DNA from: Planctomycetales bacterium 4484_123
GTDB taxonomy: Bacteria; Planctomycetota; Phycisphaerae; SM23-33
DNA: 16,433 nt
Assembly: GCA_002049885.1 (NCBI GenBank)
Contig: MVCS01000008.1
Coordinates: 1-16,433, forward strand
Reading direction: 5' to 3'
Position 1 is the first letter of the stretch. Every line of letters begins with the position of its first letter. Made by a program: the position numbers and the translations under genes. Below, piece after piece: positions 8,365 to 15,660 of the stretch. The notes beneath the pieces were generated by a model that worked only from the letters and a program-made list of their open reading frames with translations, searched no databases and was not told the DNA's origin.

Positions 8365-9428
8365 GTCTCCGGCCCGCCGGTGCCGCGGCGCGGAGGCGGC
8401 CCTCCCCGGCCGGCTCGACTGAGGCAAACGTCCGGCCCGCGGCGTTCGGCGCGAATGCCGCCGGGCAGGTCCAGCGCCGTCCGCCGGCCGGTGACCAGCT
8501 CCAGCAGCTCGGCGTACCTCTGCTGGGTCATCTCCTGCTCCCGGGCCTCCAGCGCCGCCAGGGCCTCACGCAGGGCCATCGTCGCCAGCAGCGGCGGGGC
8601 CTTCTTCAGCGGCCCGGCCCGCAACACCACCTCGCCGCCCCGGCGGCGCCGACACGCGCGCTCGAAGAGCCTGCCGGCCAGCTCGGCCAGCACGGCCTCG
8701 GCCTCGCCGGCGGCCCAGGCCGCACGCAGCAGCGCCTCGTCCACCTGCGGATTCAACCGGCGCCGCAGCATCGGCAGCACCTCGTGCCGGATGAAGTTCC
8801 GGGCGAAGTCGGTCTGCCGATTGGTCGGGTCTGTGCGCCATCTCAGGCCCGCCTCCCGGCAAAAGGCCTCGACCTGCTCGCGCCGGGCCCACAACAACGG
8901 GCGGACCAGCACCACGTCTTCGGCCAAGGCCCGCCGGGGCCGCATGCCCGCCAACCCCCGCAGGTGCGTGCCGCGAACCAGACGGTACAGCACCGTCTCG
9001 ACCTGGTCGTCGGCGTGGTGGCCCACGGCAACCACGGGCGCCGCGACCTCTCCGGCCAGGGCTGAGAGGGCCTCGTACCGTCCGCGCCGGGCGGCCTCCT
9101 CGATGCTCGCGCCCCAGCGCCGCGCCAGCTCACGGGTGTCGATCCGGACCAGGTGAAAGGGCAGGCCCCACTGCCCGGCCAGAGAGGCGACGAAATCCGC
9201 ATCCGCGTCGGCATCGCCGCGCAGGCCGTGGTGCACGTGGCCCAGGTGCAACCGGCAGGTGCCCAGCCGGCGAAGCCCCTCTGCCAGGGCCACGCTGTCC
9301 GCCCCGCCGCTGACGGCCGCCAGCACGACCTGGCCCTCCGCGAACATCTCGTGCCGGCGGATGTACTCAGCCAGGCGGGCAAGAAACTCCCGGCCGGCTC
9401 GGGCCGATTTGGCTGCGTCCAGGGCCAC
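8361..9428 (-). CDS. tilS: tRNA(Ile)-lysidine synthetase
   Basis: This enzyme joins lysine to C34 of tRNA-Ile2 (anticodon CAU) using ATP, so that the tRNA reads AUA and is charged with isoleucine. It is an N-type ATP pyrophosphatase: the PP-loop SGGADS is at 40-45, followed by the TilS signatures HVHHGLRGDADADADFV (about 63-79) and GHHADDQVET-x-L-x-R-x-x-RGT-x-LRGLAGM. A helical linker and a reduced C-terminal region complete the 355 residues, shorter than the about 430 of Escherichia coli but usual for shorter bacterial forms. The GTG at 9428 is taken as start because GGAAGG lies seven bases upstream and the promoter -10 is only 23 bases away. It is the first gene of the minus-strand cluster. 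Identity is secure. Confidence 0.95.
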   Translation of the reverse strand: MALDAAKSARAGREFLARLAEYIRRHEMFAEGQVVLAAVSGGADSVALAEGLRRLGTCRLHLGHVHHGLRGDADADADFVASLAGQWGLPFHLVRIDTRELARRWGASIEEAARRGRYEALSALAGEVAAPVVAVGHHADDQVETVLYRLVRGTHLRGLAGMRPRRALAEDVVLVRPLLWARREQVEAFCREAGLRWRTDPTNRQTDFARNFIRHEVLPMLRRRLNPQVDEALLRAAWAAGEAEAVLAELAGRLFERACRRRRGGEVVLRAGPLKKAPPLLATMALREALAALEAREQEMTQQRYAELLELVTGRRTALDLPGGIRAERRGPDVCLSRAGRGGPPPRRGTGGPET

Positions 9429-9451
9429 CTTGTGCCTTCCTGTGACCGGCG

Positions 9452-9459
9452 ATTATACT
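9452..9459. promoter_or_regulatory. Overlapping divergent -10 elements between tilS and the membrane-protein gene
   Basis: On the minus strand 9452-9457 reads TATAAT, a perfect -10, 23 bases before the tilS GTG. On the plus strand 9454-9459 reads TATACT, a five-of-six -10, about 34 bases before the ATG at 9494. The two hexamers overlap by four bases inside a 65-bp divergent spacer. No good -35 was found for either; TTGTGC at 9430-9435 with an 18-bp spacer is the best for the plus strand. Confidence 0.45.
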
Positions 9460-9493
9460 CTCTTGGCCAGTCACATAGGATCGCCGGCGGCAC

Positions 9494-11272
9494 ATGAGGC
9501 CGATACCCTCCAGAAGACATCGCTGGGCGGTGGCGCTGTTCCTGGTGGTCACGGCCGGCAGCACGGCCCTGACCTTCCACGAGCCGACACTGCCGACCCG
9601 ACAGGCCAACCTGTTGGCCGAGGTCTTCAGGTCCCGGCACCCAGCCGAAGGAAAACTGTACGCCAACGACCCCGTCTTTGCCGAGAGCGGCCAAGCCGCG
9701 CCCTGGCGGCTGCACCTGCCGGCGTGGCGGGCGCTGCTGGGCGCAGCGGAACGGCTGGTGGCACCGGCCGATGCGGTCAATGCCTTCCGACTCCTCGGCG
9801 CCGCTTTGGTGCTGGCCTACCTGTTGAGCATGTACGTTCTGTTGTACCGCCAGACTCTCAGCGCCCTGACGGCCATGCTGGTCGCCTTGATGTCGTTGGC
9901 CGTGTATTCCGACAAGCCGCCCTACTGGGGCATCGGGCCGGTCTTCACGGTGACGCCGGCGGGGGCATACCTGGCGGCGGTGCCGGTGCTGATGTTGATG
10001 TTCGTCAATGCCCGCCGGCCCTGGGCGCTGGCGGGCGTGTTCTTCCTGGCCGGTGCCGCCGGCAACGTGCACATCAGCTCGGCGGTGAACCTCACCGCGG
10101 TACTCAGCCTGGTCCTGCTGGCGCGCGAGCGTTTTCGGCTGCGGGCGTGTGTGACAGTCGGGCTGTGCCTCCTGGCCGCCGCGGCCGGCGCCGGACCGGC
10201 CCTGTACTACTACTGCCAGACCTTCCGTGCAGCAGGGCTGGCACTGCCGGCAGCCGGCCAGGCCGATCCGGCGGCCGCACTGCGACTGGCCGGCATGAAC
10301 ATTCTTTATCCGGGCCTGGCTGTCTTCGCCGTCCGCAGGCTGGCCATCGCCCTGGTGCCAATGGTGCTGGCGGCCATCGTGCCGGCACGCCCCGGCCGGC
10401 GGCGCTCGGCCGGACCGGGCCAGTGGCTGCTGCTGCTGGCGGCGATCTTCATCGTCGCCTTCGGCCTGCACGGACTGGCCCAGTTGGCCGGACGGTTGAT
10501 GGGCACCTGGCCCGTGGCCACCGAGCTGTTCGGTGCCTTCGGCCTCCTGATGGTGCCCGTGTACGTGCTGTTCGCCCGGGCCATGGTGAACCTGCTCCGG
10601 CTGGCGCGACGAAACCGCCGATGGGTGGAGGCCGCCCTGGTGGCCCTGGCGGTGGTGTACCTGGGCTTCAGTTGGAACGCCCATCCGCTGCGCCGGCTGG
10701 CCAAGGAGATGGTGACGCGGGCGGGTGGCAAGGTGCCCCACCGCCCGGAGCGACAAGCGGCCCGTGAGCTGCGGGCCCTCGCCGGATGGGCCCGCCGAAA
10801 CACCCCGCCGGAAAGCCTCTTCATCACCGAGCGGGCCGAGATCCGCGCCTACGCGCTGCGCTCGATCTCCTGCTGCGGCCTCGACGCGGAGTATCTGTAT
10901 CGGCTCGGCCCAGGCCGGCTGGCCGAGTGGCAGCGCCGGCTGCGGCAGCAGAGAAAGCTGCTGAGGCCCGAGCCGGGGGCCCTGGCCGACGCCGAGGCGA
11001 TCGTACGTCTGGCGGATGCCTGGCGAGCCCGGCTGCGGGCACCGGCCGGGCCCATCTATGTGCTCGTCCGGGCGCAGTCGGCCCCGAGCCCGGCAGGCAG
11101 GCTGGCGATGGTCGAGGCCCCGGCGGGCCAGTGGGGCCGGCACTGGCGGCTGTTCCAGGTGCTGCCGCCAGGCGCAGCCCCGCCGGGCGCATTGACCCGG
11201 CCGGCCAGGGCAGCTAGCATGCCGAGCAGTCAAGTCTCGCCCAATCGACCGCCGGTCCGCACCGGCTCCTGA
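9494..11272 (+). CDS. Polytopic membrane protein with a C-terminal soluble domain, glycosyltransferase-like layout
   Basis: I do not recognise the family with certainty. The 592-residue protein starts with a basic N-terminus (RPIPSRRHR) and a hydrophobic segment at about 11-28. It then has a string of roughly eight to ten further hydrophobic segments up to residue 390, among them about 100-118, 121-138, 157-172, 177-190 and 200-235. The last 200 residues are soluble and contain LRALAGWARRNTPPESLFIT (about 425-444) followed by an Arg-rich stretch. The phrase W-A-R-x-N-TPP-x-LFI occurs in the soluble C-terminal parts of many polytopic proteins resembling GT-C glycosyltransferases, so a role in surface glycan or lipid modification is possible. 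That is inference only, and no catalytic Asp/Glu motif in the first loop is clear. The Shine-Dalgarno sequence is weak (AGGA 13 bases upstream). A lipoprotein gene follows 16 bases downstream, probably in the same transcript. Confidence 0.75.
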   Translation: MRPIPSRRHRWAVALFLVVTAGSTALTFHEPTLPTRQANLLAEVFRSRHPAEGKLYANDPVFAESGQAAPWRLHLPAWRALLGAAERLVAPADAVNAFRLLGAALVLAYLLSMYVLLYRQTLSALTAMLVALMSLAVYSDKPPYWGIGPVFTVTPAGAYLAAVPVLMLMFVNARRPWALAGVFFLAGAAGNVHISSAVNLTAVLSLVLLARERFRLRACVTVGLCLLAAAAGAGPALYYYCQTFRAAGLALPAAGQADPAAALRLAGMNILYPGLAVFAVRRLAIALVPMVLAAIVPARPGRRRSAGPGQWLLLLAAIFIVAFGLHGLAQLAGRLMGTWPVATELFGAFGLLMVPVYVLFARAMVNLLRLARRNRRWVEAALVALAVVYLGFSWNAHPLRRLAKEMVTRAGGKVPHRPERQAARELRALAGWARRNTPPESLFITERAEIRAYALRSISCCGLDAEYLYRLGPGRLAEWQRRLRQQRKLLRPEPGALADAEAIVRLADAWRARLRAPAGPIYVLVRAQSAPSPAGRLAMVEAPAGQWGRHWRLFQVLPPGAAPPGALTRPARAASMPSSQVSPNRPPVRTGS

Positions 11273-11288
11273 AAGGAAAGGCAACACG

Positions 11289-11843
11289 ATGAGAAATTCT
11301 GCATGGTTCGCCGTGATTTCCGCCGTGGTGATGCTCGGGGGCTGCTCGACGGCACTGAAGGAGACCGTCGGCCTGGCTACCGGAGCCAGGGGCAGCGTCA
11401 CCGTCCTGGAAGAGTCCCTGGCTGCGAAGGAAGCCAAGCCGCTGGGGGCCTACGAGCGATTCGAACTGGAGGCCCTGGCCGACGACATGGGCGGTCAGGT
11501 CCCGCCGGAGTTGTTCTCCCACCTGCCGAGGGCCTTCGAGAAGGCGCTGGCCGCCAAGAAGATTCCCAACGCCCGGGCGGGCAAGACCCTGCTGATACGC
11601 GGCAAGGTGCTGCACTACGAGGACTCCTCGGTGGTGGGCAAGGCCCTGGGGCCCCTGGAGTTCGTGGTGGCGCGGGTCCAGTTCGTGGACAAGGGCACGG
11701 GCAAGGTGCTGGCCACGGCCAACTGCGTGGGCCGGACCACCACGCGGGTGAACCTTGGCGTGGCCCGCAAGGCCGAGGGGCTGGCCAGGGCCATCGTCAA
11801 GTGGATCGACGAGCGTTTCCCCCAGGACAAGCGGTTGGAGTAG
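11289..11843 (+). CDS. Putative lipoprotein, possibly DUF4410-like
   Basis: The ATG at 11289 follows a clear GAAAGGAAAG site eight bases away. Residues 1-18 are a lipoprotein signal peptide ending in the lipobox LGGC, so Cys19 should be lipidated after cleavage and the protein anchored to a membrane, facing the periplasm. The mature part (about 165 residues) alternates beta and helical segments: FELEALADDM, LPRAFEKALAAKKI, KTLLIRGKVLHYEDSS, VVARVQFVDKGTGKVLATANCVG and a final amphipathic helix ending in WIDERFPQ. The layout, in which a strand pair is followed by a D-x-x-TGKVL hairpin and a C-terminal helix, recalls DUF4410-type lipoproteins. I cannot confirm that. No catalytic residues are apparent. 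It is 16 bases behind the polytopic membrane protein and probably co-transcribed with it. Lipoprotein status is firm; function is unknown. Confidence 0.8.
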   Translation: MRNSAWFAVISAVVMLGGCSTALKETVGLATGARGSVTVLEESLAAKEAKPLGAYERFELEALADDMGGQVPPELFSHLPRAFEKALAAKKIPNARAGKTLLIRGKVLHYEDSSVVGKALGPLEFVVARVQFVDKGTGKVLATANCVGRTTTRVNLGVARKAEGLARAIVKWIDERFPQDKRLE

Positions 11844-12016
11844 CGCCGGGGAGTTCGGCCCCACGCCCTCCAGGCCGGCAGAGCTCCCGGGCCGCCCCGA
11901 CCGAAAGTGTCAAGTCGCCGACGGGCGCCGGCCGATAAGCCCGGTAGGACCAGTGCCCCTCGCGCCCGACCGGGCCGGTACGGCCAACTCGGGTGGGCGA
12001 TGTGGGCTGGACGGCC

Positions 12017-12021
12017 GGAGG
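12017..12021 (+). promoter_or_regulatory. Shine-Dalgarno GGAGG that fixes the start of the Cys-rich protein
   Basis: GGAGG lies seven bases ahead of the GTG at 12029, whereas the upstream in-frame GTG at 11993 has no such site. It therefore supports the shorter 60-residue product. Confidence 0.65.
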
Positions 12022-12028
12022 CGATGCC

Positions 12029-12211
12029 GTGTGCCCGTTCCTGGAACAAGCCGATCCGCGATGTGCGGCCCATCTTTCACTGAAGAAGCTGGAAGAGGCC
12101 ATGGGCCGCTGTGGGGCCGACTACGAGGACTGCCCCATCTACAGAGAGAAGCTGCTGGGCAATGCCCGCCAGGACTGCCAGCACCACGAACGGCTCCGCG
12201 CTGCCGGCTGA
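12029..12211 (+). CDS. Small Cys-rich protein coupled to xerD
   Basis: This is a 60-residue protein with five cysteines (2, 12, 28, 35, 50). It opens MCPFLEQADPRC, continues with a short helix (LSLKKLEEAMGRC) and a DYEDCPIYRE segment, and ends in a polar tail. The pair of C-P motifs and the spacing of Cys2, Cys12, Cys28 and Cys35 suggest four ligands for zinc or an iron-sulphur cluster; Cys50 would be extra. No signal peptide is present, so it should be cytoplasmic. The GTG at 12029 was chosen for its well-spaced GGAGG. Its TGA ends one base before the ATG of xerD, so translation is very likely coupled. Proteins with this look seem familiar from Planctomycetota but have no assigned function that I know of. 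The coding call is supported by the motif pattern and the coupling; the metal-binding idea is inference. Confidence 0.7.
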   Translation: MCPFLEQADPRCAAHLSLKKLEEAMGRCGADYEDCPIYREKLLGNARQDCQHHERLRAAG

Positions 12212-12212
12212 G

Positions 12213-13100
12213 ATGTCCTCGGCCGTGGCCGGCTTCCTGGACTACCTTCAGGCCGAGTGCGGCCTGGCCGACAACACCCGGGCCGCCTACCGCCGGGACC
12301 TCGCCCAATTCGGCGCCTACCTGACCGAGGCCGGCTGCCGCTGTCTCGGGGCGATCACGGCGACGCATGTGGAGGGTTTCCTGCGGGCCCAGCACGCCGC
12401 CGGCAAGGGCCCGGCCTCCATTGCCCGGTCGCTGGCGGCGGTACGCATGTTCTGCCGCTTCTGCGTCTTTCAGCACCTGATGGCCGATGACCCCTCCGGG
12501 CCGGTCGAGGGTCCGCGGAAATGGTCCCGGCTGCCGGAGACCCTCTCGCACCGGTCGGTCGAGGCCCTGTTGGAGGCCCCGTCTGCGGACGAGGACCTCC
12601 ACTGGCGGCGCGACCGGGCCATCCTGATGCTGCTGTACGCCACCGGCATGCGGGCCAGCGAGCTGGTGGGCCTGAAGGTGGGCGACCTGCACTTCGAGCT
12701 GGGCGTGGTCCGCGTCTTCGGCAAGGGGCGCAAGGAGCGAATCGTCCCCGTGGCCGAGGAGGCCCTGGAGCGCATCGCCGACTACCTCCGCGAACTTGGC
12801 GGCAGCGCCGGCCGGGAAGAGACCGATCCGCTGTTCGTCTCGCGCTCTGGCAGGCCGCTGCGGCGGGAGGACCTCTTCCGGTTGGTCCGCAAGTACGTCC
12901 GCCGCGCCGCCCTTCGGGGCCGGGTCAGCCCGCATACACTGCGGCACTGCTTCGCCACCCAACTGCTGGCCGGCGGGGCCGACCTGCGCTCGGTGCAGGA
13001 GATGCTCGGCCACGCCGACATCGCCACCACCCAGATCTACACTCACGTGGATGTCTCGCGCCTGAAGGCCGTGCACAAGAAGTACCACCCGCGGGGATAG
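12213..13100 (+). CDS. xerD: XerD-type site-specific tyrosine recombinase
   Basis: This is a tyrosine recombinase that, with XerC at dif sites, resolves chromosome dimers before cell division. The ATG at 12213 gives 295 residues, close to the 298 of Escherichia coli XerD, and lies one base after the stop of the Cys-rich gene. Longer in-frame starts would run through that gene. Residues 1-90 are the SAM-like core-binding domain (FLDYLQAECGLADNTRAAYRR). The catalytic set is complete: R147 in TGMRASEL, K171 in GKGRKERIVP, H241 and R244 in HTLRHCFATQLL, H267 in MLGHADIATTQ and the nucleophile Y276 in QIYTHV. The ending KKYHPRG resembles XerD more than XerC. No integrated element, att-like repeat or cargo genes are nearby, which favours the housekeeping recombinase over a phage integrase. 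A GC hairpin follows the stop. Confidence 0.93.
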   Translation: MSSAVAGFLDYLQAECGLADNTRAAYRRDLAQFGAYLTEAGCRCLGAITATHVEGFLRAQHAAGKGPASIARSLAAVRMFCRFCVFQHLMADDPSGPVEGPRKWSRLPETLSHRSVEALLEAPSADEDLHWRRDRAILMLLYATGMRASELVGLKVGDLHFELGVVRVFGKGRKERIVPVAEEALERIADYLRELGGSAGREETDPLFVSRSGRPLRREDLFRLVRKYVRRAALRGRVSPHTLRHCFATQLLAGGADLRSVQEMLGHADIATTQIYTHVDVSRLKAVHKKYHPRG

Positions 13101-13102
13101 AC

Positions 13103-13117
13103 CGGGCCGCCGGCCCG
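13103..13117 (+). terminator. GC hairpin just after xerD
   Basis: CGGGCC (13103-13108) pairs perfectly with GGCCCG (13112-13117) around a three-base loop, starting two bases after the xerD stop. No T-tract follows, so this may be a weak or Rho-assisted terminator, or a 3'-end stabiliser. Confidence 0.35.
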
Positions 13118-13415
13118 AGCCGCCGCCCCGCCCCGTGGAACAACTACACCTGACCCGGAGGACCCGGGGCGCCGCCATGCCTGTCGGTGAGGACAGACGA
13201 GGCAATCCCGGATTGGCCGCGCCCTCCGGCGGGCTTGCAGAGGCCGAGGAATGGCTGACCATGGACCGCCCAGTCGCGTTCAGGCCGGAACGGTCGTGGG
13301 GCCCGTCCCGTGCGTCCGCGGCTGGGAAACCCCCGGCGCAATGCGCACTAGCCTTCCCGCAAACCCCCGCCACAATCCGCCGATACGCCCGGGCCTGGCC
13401 GGCATCGAAAATTCG
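13118..13415. other. Stretch without a recognisable gene
   Basis: About 300 bases lie between the xerD hairpin and the next promoter. Short open frames exist on both strands but show no protein-like composition, good Shine-Dalgarno site or recognisable motif. I saw no tRNA-like fold or repeat. Confidence 0.5.
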
Positions 13416-13443
13416 TTGCATGGCCCGCGCGGCGTACTATAAT
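13416..13443 (+). promoter_or_regulatory. Promoter of the 620-residue membrane protein gene
   Basis: TTGCAT (13416-13421), a 16-bp spacer and a perfect TATAAT (13438-13443) form a sigma-70-like promoter, and the local A/T richness stands out from the surroundings. Transcription would start near 13450, about 110 bases ahead of the ATG at 13559. Confidence 0.6.
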
Positions 13444-13482
13444 TCGCGCCAATTGGTGCACAGCTCTGCTCGGTTTATGGCT

Positions 13483-13519
13483 CCCCGTCGCCGCGGGGCG
13501 GGACGGGTCCGACTCCGTC
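13483..13519 (+). promoter_or_regulatory. Structured 5' leader with competing hairpins
   Basis: Within the predicted leader, CCCCG (13483-13487) can pair with CGGGG (13494-13498), and GACGG (13502-13506) with CCGTC (13515-13519). Alternatively CCCGTC (13484-13489) can pair with GACGGG (13502-13507), which excludes both. The pairings are read directly; a regulatory switch is only a possibility. Confidence 0.3.
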
Positions 13520-13558
13520 GGGTGGATGAGCAATTCGAAACAAGCGAAAGGACCTGGA

Positions 13559-15421
13559 ATGGCCAACGAACACCAAACGGTCCGCAGCGTCAGTTGGGGC
13601 GAGATCTTCAGCTTCACCCACATCTTCAAGAGCTTTCGCATGGCCATCCATCCCAGCAAGATTCTGCTGGCGCTGCTGGCCATCGTGCTGGTATGCGTCT
13701 TTGGGTGGGTGACCGAGCGCATCTGGTCGGCGGCCTCGGATACCAACTGGGTGCAGAAGGACGAGGCCTGGGCCTACTGGACGGCCGAGAGCCGGGCAGC
13801 CTTCCTGAAGGGCAAGGCCAAGTGGCTGGAGGACCGCGTCAGCCGGGTCGCGGAGCTGATCAAGCCCTATGGCCGGGAGATTACCAAGAATCCCGCCCGC
13901 GACTTATTCGGGGCCATTGAGGCCTTGCGGGAGCAGTATCGCAGGGACTACCAGCGGGCTCTGGAGGAGGCGCGCAAGCCCGAGCTCGCTGCGGTGAGGG
14001 CCGCCAAGGACGCCAAGAAGCTTTCCGATGAGCAGCGCCGGGCGAGGGTGGCCCAGGCGCGGGAGGACAGGCTCAAGGCCGAGCGCGAGGCCCTGAACCG
14101 CTTCGTCAACAACAACAGGACCCTGGCCGAAGTCCGCGGACAGCGCATCTTCGATGCCTTCGTGAAGTGGCAGATGCGCTGCGTCACCAACGCGGTGGGC
14201 GCCGTGGCCCGGGGCAACATCTTCTCGGGCGTCTTTGAGCTTTACGGGCAGCGCGGCAGCATGACGCCCAAGGCCTACACCACCGGCGGGCCCACCAACA
14301 GGACCGAGTTCGACGCCTCCACCAACGTCCAGACACGCTATGGGCTGGTGGCCTGGTTGATGCTCATGGCCTGGGGCCTGTGGTGGCTGGTGTCGGCCTA
14401 TCCATGGTATTCGCTGGTGCTGTTCCTGTTCTGCCTGGCAGTCTGGTCCGTGCTGGGCGGGGCGATCTGCCGGATCGCCGCCCTGCACGCCGCCCTGGAG
14501 GAGAAGATCTCCATCTCCGCGGCGCTGAAGTTCGGCCTGTCCAAGGGCCTGAGCTTCTTCAGCGCCCCGCTGCTGCCGATCGCCATCGCCGTCTTCCTGG
14601 GCCTGCTGGTGGCACTGGGCGGGCTGGTGGGCGCCATCCCCTTCGTGGGCGAATGGTTCGTGGCGGTGCTGTTCGGCCTGGCCCTGCTGGCGGGCGTGGT
14701 GATGGCCTTCCTGTTGGTGGGCCTGGCGGCGGGCTGGCCGCTGATGTGGCCCACCATCGCGGTGGAGGGCTCCGACGGCTTCGACGCCATCAGCCGGTCC
14801 TTCAGCTACGTTTTCGAGCGTCCATTCCAGTACGGCCTGTACTGGCTGGTGGCGGCGGTGTACGGGACCGTCTGCTACCTGTTCGTGCGCCTCTTCGCCT
14901 TCGTGGTGCTGGCCGCGACGCACTGCTGGGCGGGCTGGGCGATGAAACTGGCCGCCCGGCCAGGATACGCCGAGGGGGCCGGCAAGCTGGACGTGATGTG
15001 GGCCGCTCCGAAGTTCTGGTCCTTCCACGGCCCCATGCAGGCCGAGGCCATGACCCGCTCGGAATACTGGGCCTCGTGGGTGCTGGCGGGCTGGGTGTAC
15101 CTGGTGGCGGCCGTGGTGCTGGCCTTCCTGGTGACCTTCTTCCTCTCCGCGGCCACCAACATCTACTTCCTGCTCCGCCAGAAGGTGGACGCCACCGACC
15201 TGGACGACGTGTACGTCGAGGAAGAAGCCGAGGAGCAGGTACCTCCCGACCAGGCCGAACAGGCACCCGTCTCGGCCGCCCCTCAGCCACCGGCCGGGCA
15301 GCCCGAGTCGCCACCTTCCGACGAGGGCCAGCCCGCCGAGACGAAGCCCGCCCCGCCGGCGGACCAGAAGCCCGAAACGCCGGCCGGCGAAGAGCCCGGC
15401 GAAGAGCAGAAGGGCGAGTGA
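13559..15421 (+). CDS. Large membrane protein of unknown function with soluble loop and acidic Pro-rich tail
   Basis: The family is not recognised. The ATG at 13559 is preferred over one 33 bases upstream because AAAGGA lies six bases ahead of it. The 620-residue product has one membrane segment at about 34-51 after a hydrophilic N-terminus. A soluble region follows (55-260), including a highly charged, probably coiled-coil helix around 120-190. Then comes a block of about seven to eight hydrophobic segments between 262 and 540, including 262-279, 281-303, 332-356, 375-400, 424-460 and 503-530. Inside this block, GSDGFDAISRSFSYVFERP lies in a loop between segments; similar S-R-S-F-x-Y-V-F phrases occur in bacterial multi-pass proteins of unknown role. 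The last 80 residues form a disordered Glu/Pro/Ala tail. No transporter signature or catalytic motif was seen. It has its own promoter and no operon partner in the window. Confidence 0.8.
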   Translation: MANEHQTVRSVSWGEIFSFTHIFKSFRMAIHPSKILLALLAIVLVCVFGWVTERIWSAASDTNWVQKDEAWAYWTAESRAAFLKGKAKWLEDRVSRVAELIKPYGREITKNPARDLFGAIEALREQYRRDYQRALEEARKPELAAVRAAKDAKKLSDEQRRARVAQAREDRLKAEREALNRFVNNNRTLAEVRGQRIFDAFVKWQMRCVTNAVGAVARGNIFSGVFELYGQRGSMTPKAYTTGGPTNRTEFDASTNVQTRYGLVAWLMLMAWGLWWLVSAYPWYSLVLFLFCLAVWSVLGGAICRIAALHAALEEKISISAALKFGLSKGLSFFSAPLLPIAIAVFLGLLVALGGLVGAIPFVGEWFVAVLFGLALLAGVVMAFLLVGLAAGWPLMWPTIAVEGSDGFDAISRSFSYVFERPFQYGLYWLVAAVYGTVCYLFVRLFAFVVLAATHCWAGWAMKLAARPGYAEGAGKLDVMWAAPKFWSFHGPMQAEAMTRSEYWASWVLAGWVYLVAAVVLAFLVTFFLSAATNIYFLLRQKVDATDLDDVYVEEEAEEQVPPDQAEQAPVSAAPQPPAGQPESPPSDEGQPAETKPAPPADQKPETPAGEEPGEEQKGE

Positions 15422-15434
15422 CGCATCCCGCCTC

Positions 15435-15456
15435 CTCCGGTCCTGGCAGACCGGGG
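15435..15456 (+). terminator. Hairpin downstream of the membrane protein gene
   Basis: CTCCGGT (15435-15441) pairs with ACCGGGG (15450-15456) over seven bases including one G-T pair, around an eight-base loop, 13 bases after the stop codon. No T-run follows, so it is a weak terminator candidate. Confidence 0.3.
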
Positions 15457-15560
15457 AGCGTGCGGACCCTGGCTGCCCGAAGCCGCGACTTTCAGGTCGG
15501 GGCTGCCGAGAGGCGCCGGCTGAGGCGTGCGCCGGCGAGCCGTGCCGGCAGGCAGGGCCT

Positions 15561-15586
15561 GGCGTCGGTTCATGGCGTCGGTTCAT
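15561..15586. repeat. 13-bp tandem duplication
   Basis: The 13-mer GGCGTCGGTTCAT occurs twice head to tail (15561-15573 and 15574-15586) in the non-coding gap between two convergent genes. It is a simple exact duplication with no obvious function. Confidence 0.9.
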
Positions 15587-15660
15587 TTGGTTTGAGACAG
15601 GGCCCAGGGACGGCAATCACTGGGCTGTATTCCTGGGGGATGTCCCTGGCGGTCCGCCCT

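Noticed and set aside
8843..11437. A minus-strand open frame of about 860 codons crossing tilS and the genes to its right.
   Set aside because: It runs antisense to two plus-strand genes and out of frame through tilS, with low-complexity composition and no motif.
12111..12212. N-terminal extension of XerD into the Cys-rich gene.
   Set aside because: It would overlap the small gene in another frame and exceed the family length; the ATG at 12213 gives the standard length and catalytic residue positions.
12213..13100. Phage or integron integrase marking a mobile island.
   Set aside because: Length, catalytic residue positions and C-terminus match housekeeping XerD, and no attachment repeats, gene cassettes or phage genes are present.
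13526..13558. ATG at 13526 as the start of the large membrane protein.
   Set aside because: The AAAGGA at 13547-13552 is spaced for the ATG at 13559, and the extra eleven residues show no feature. It cannot be fully excluded.
13904..15616. A minus-strand open frame of 570 codons opposite the large membrane protein.
   Set aside because: The plus strand shows a promoter, Shine-Dalgarno sequence and well-formed membrane segments; the antisense frame is a codon-bias shadow.
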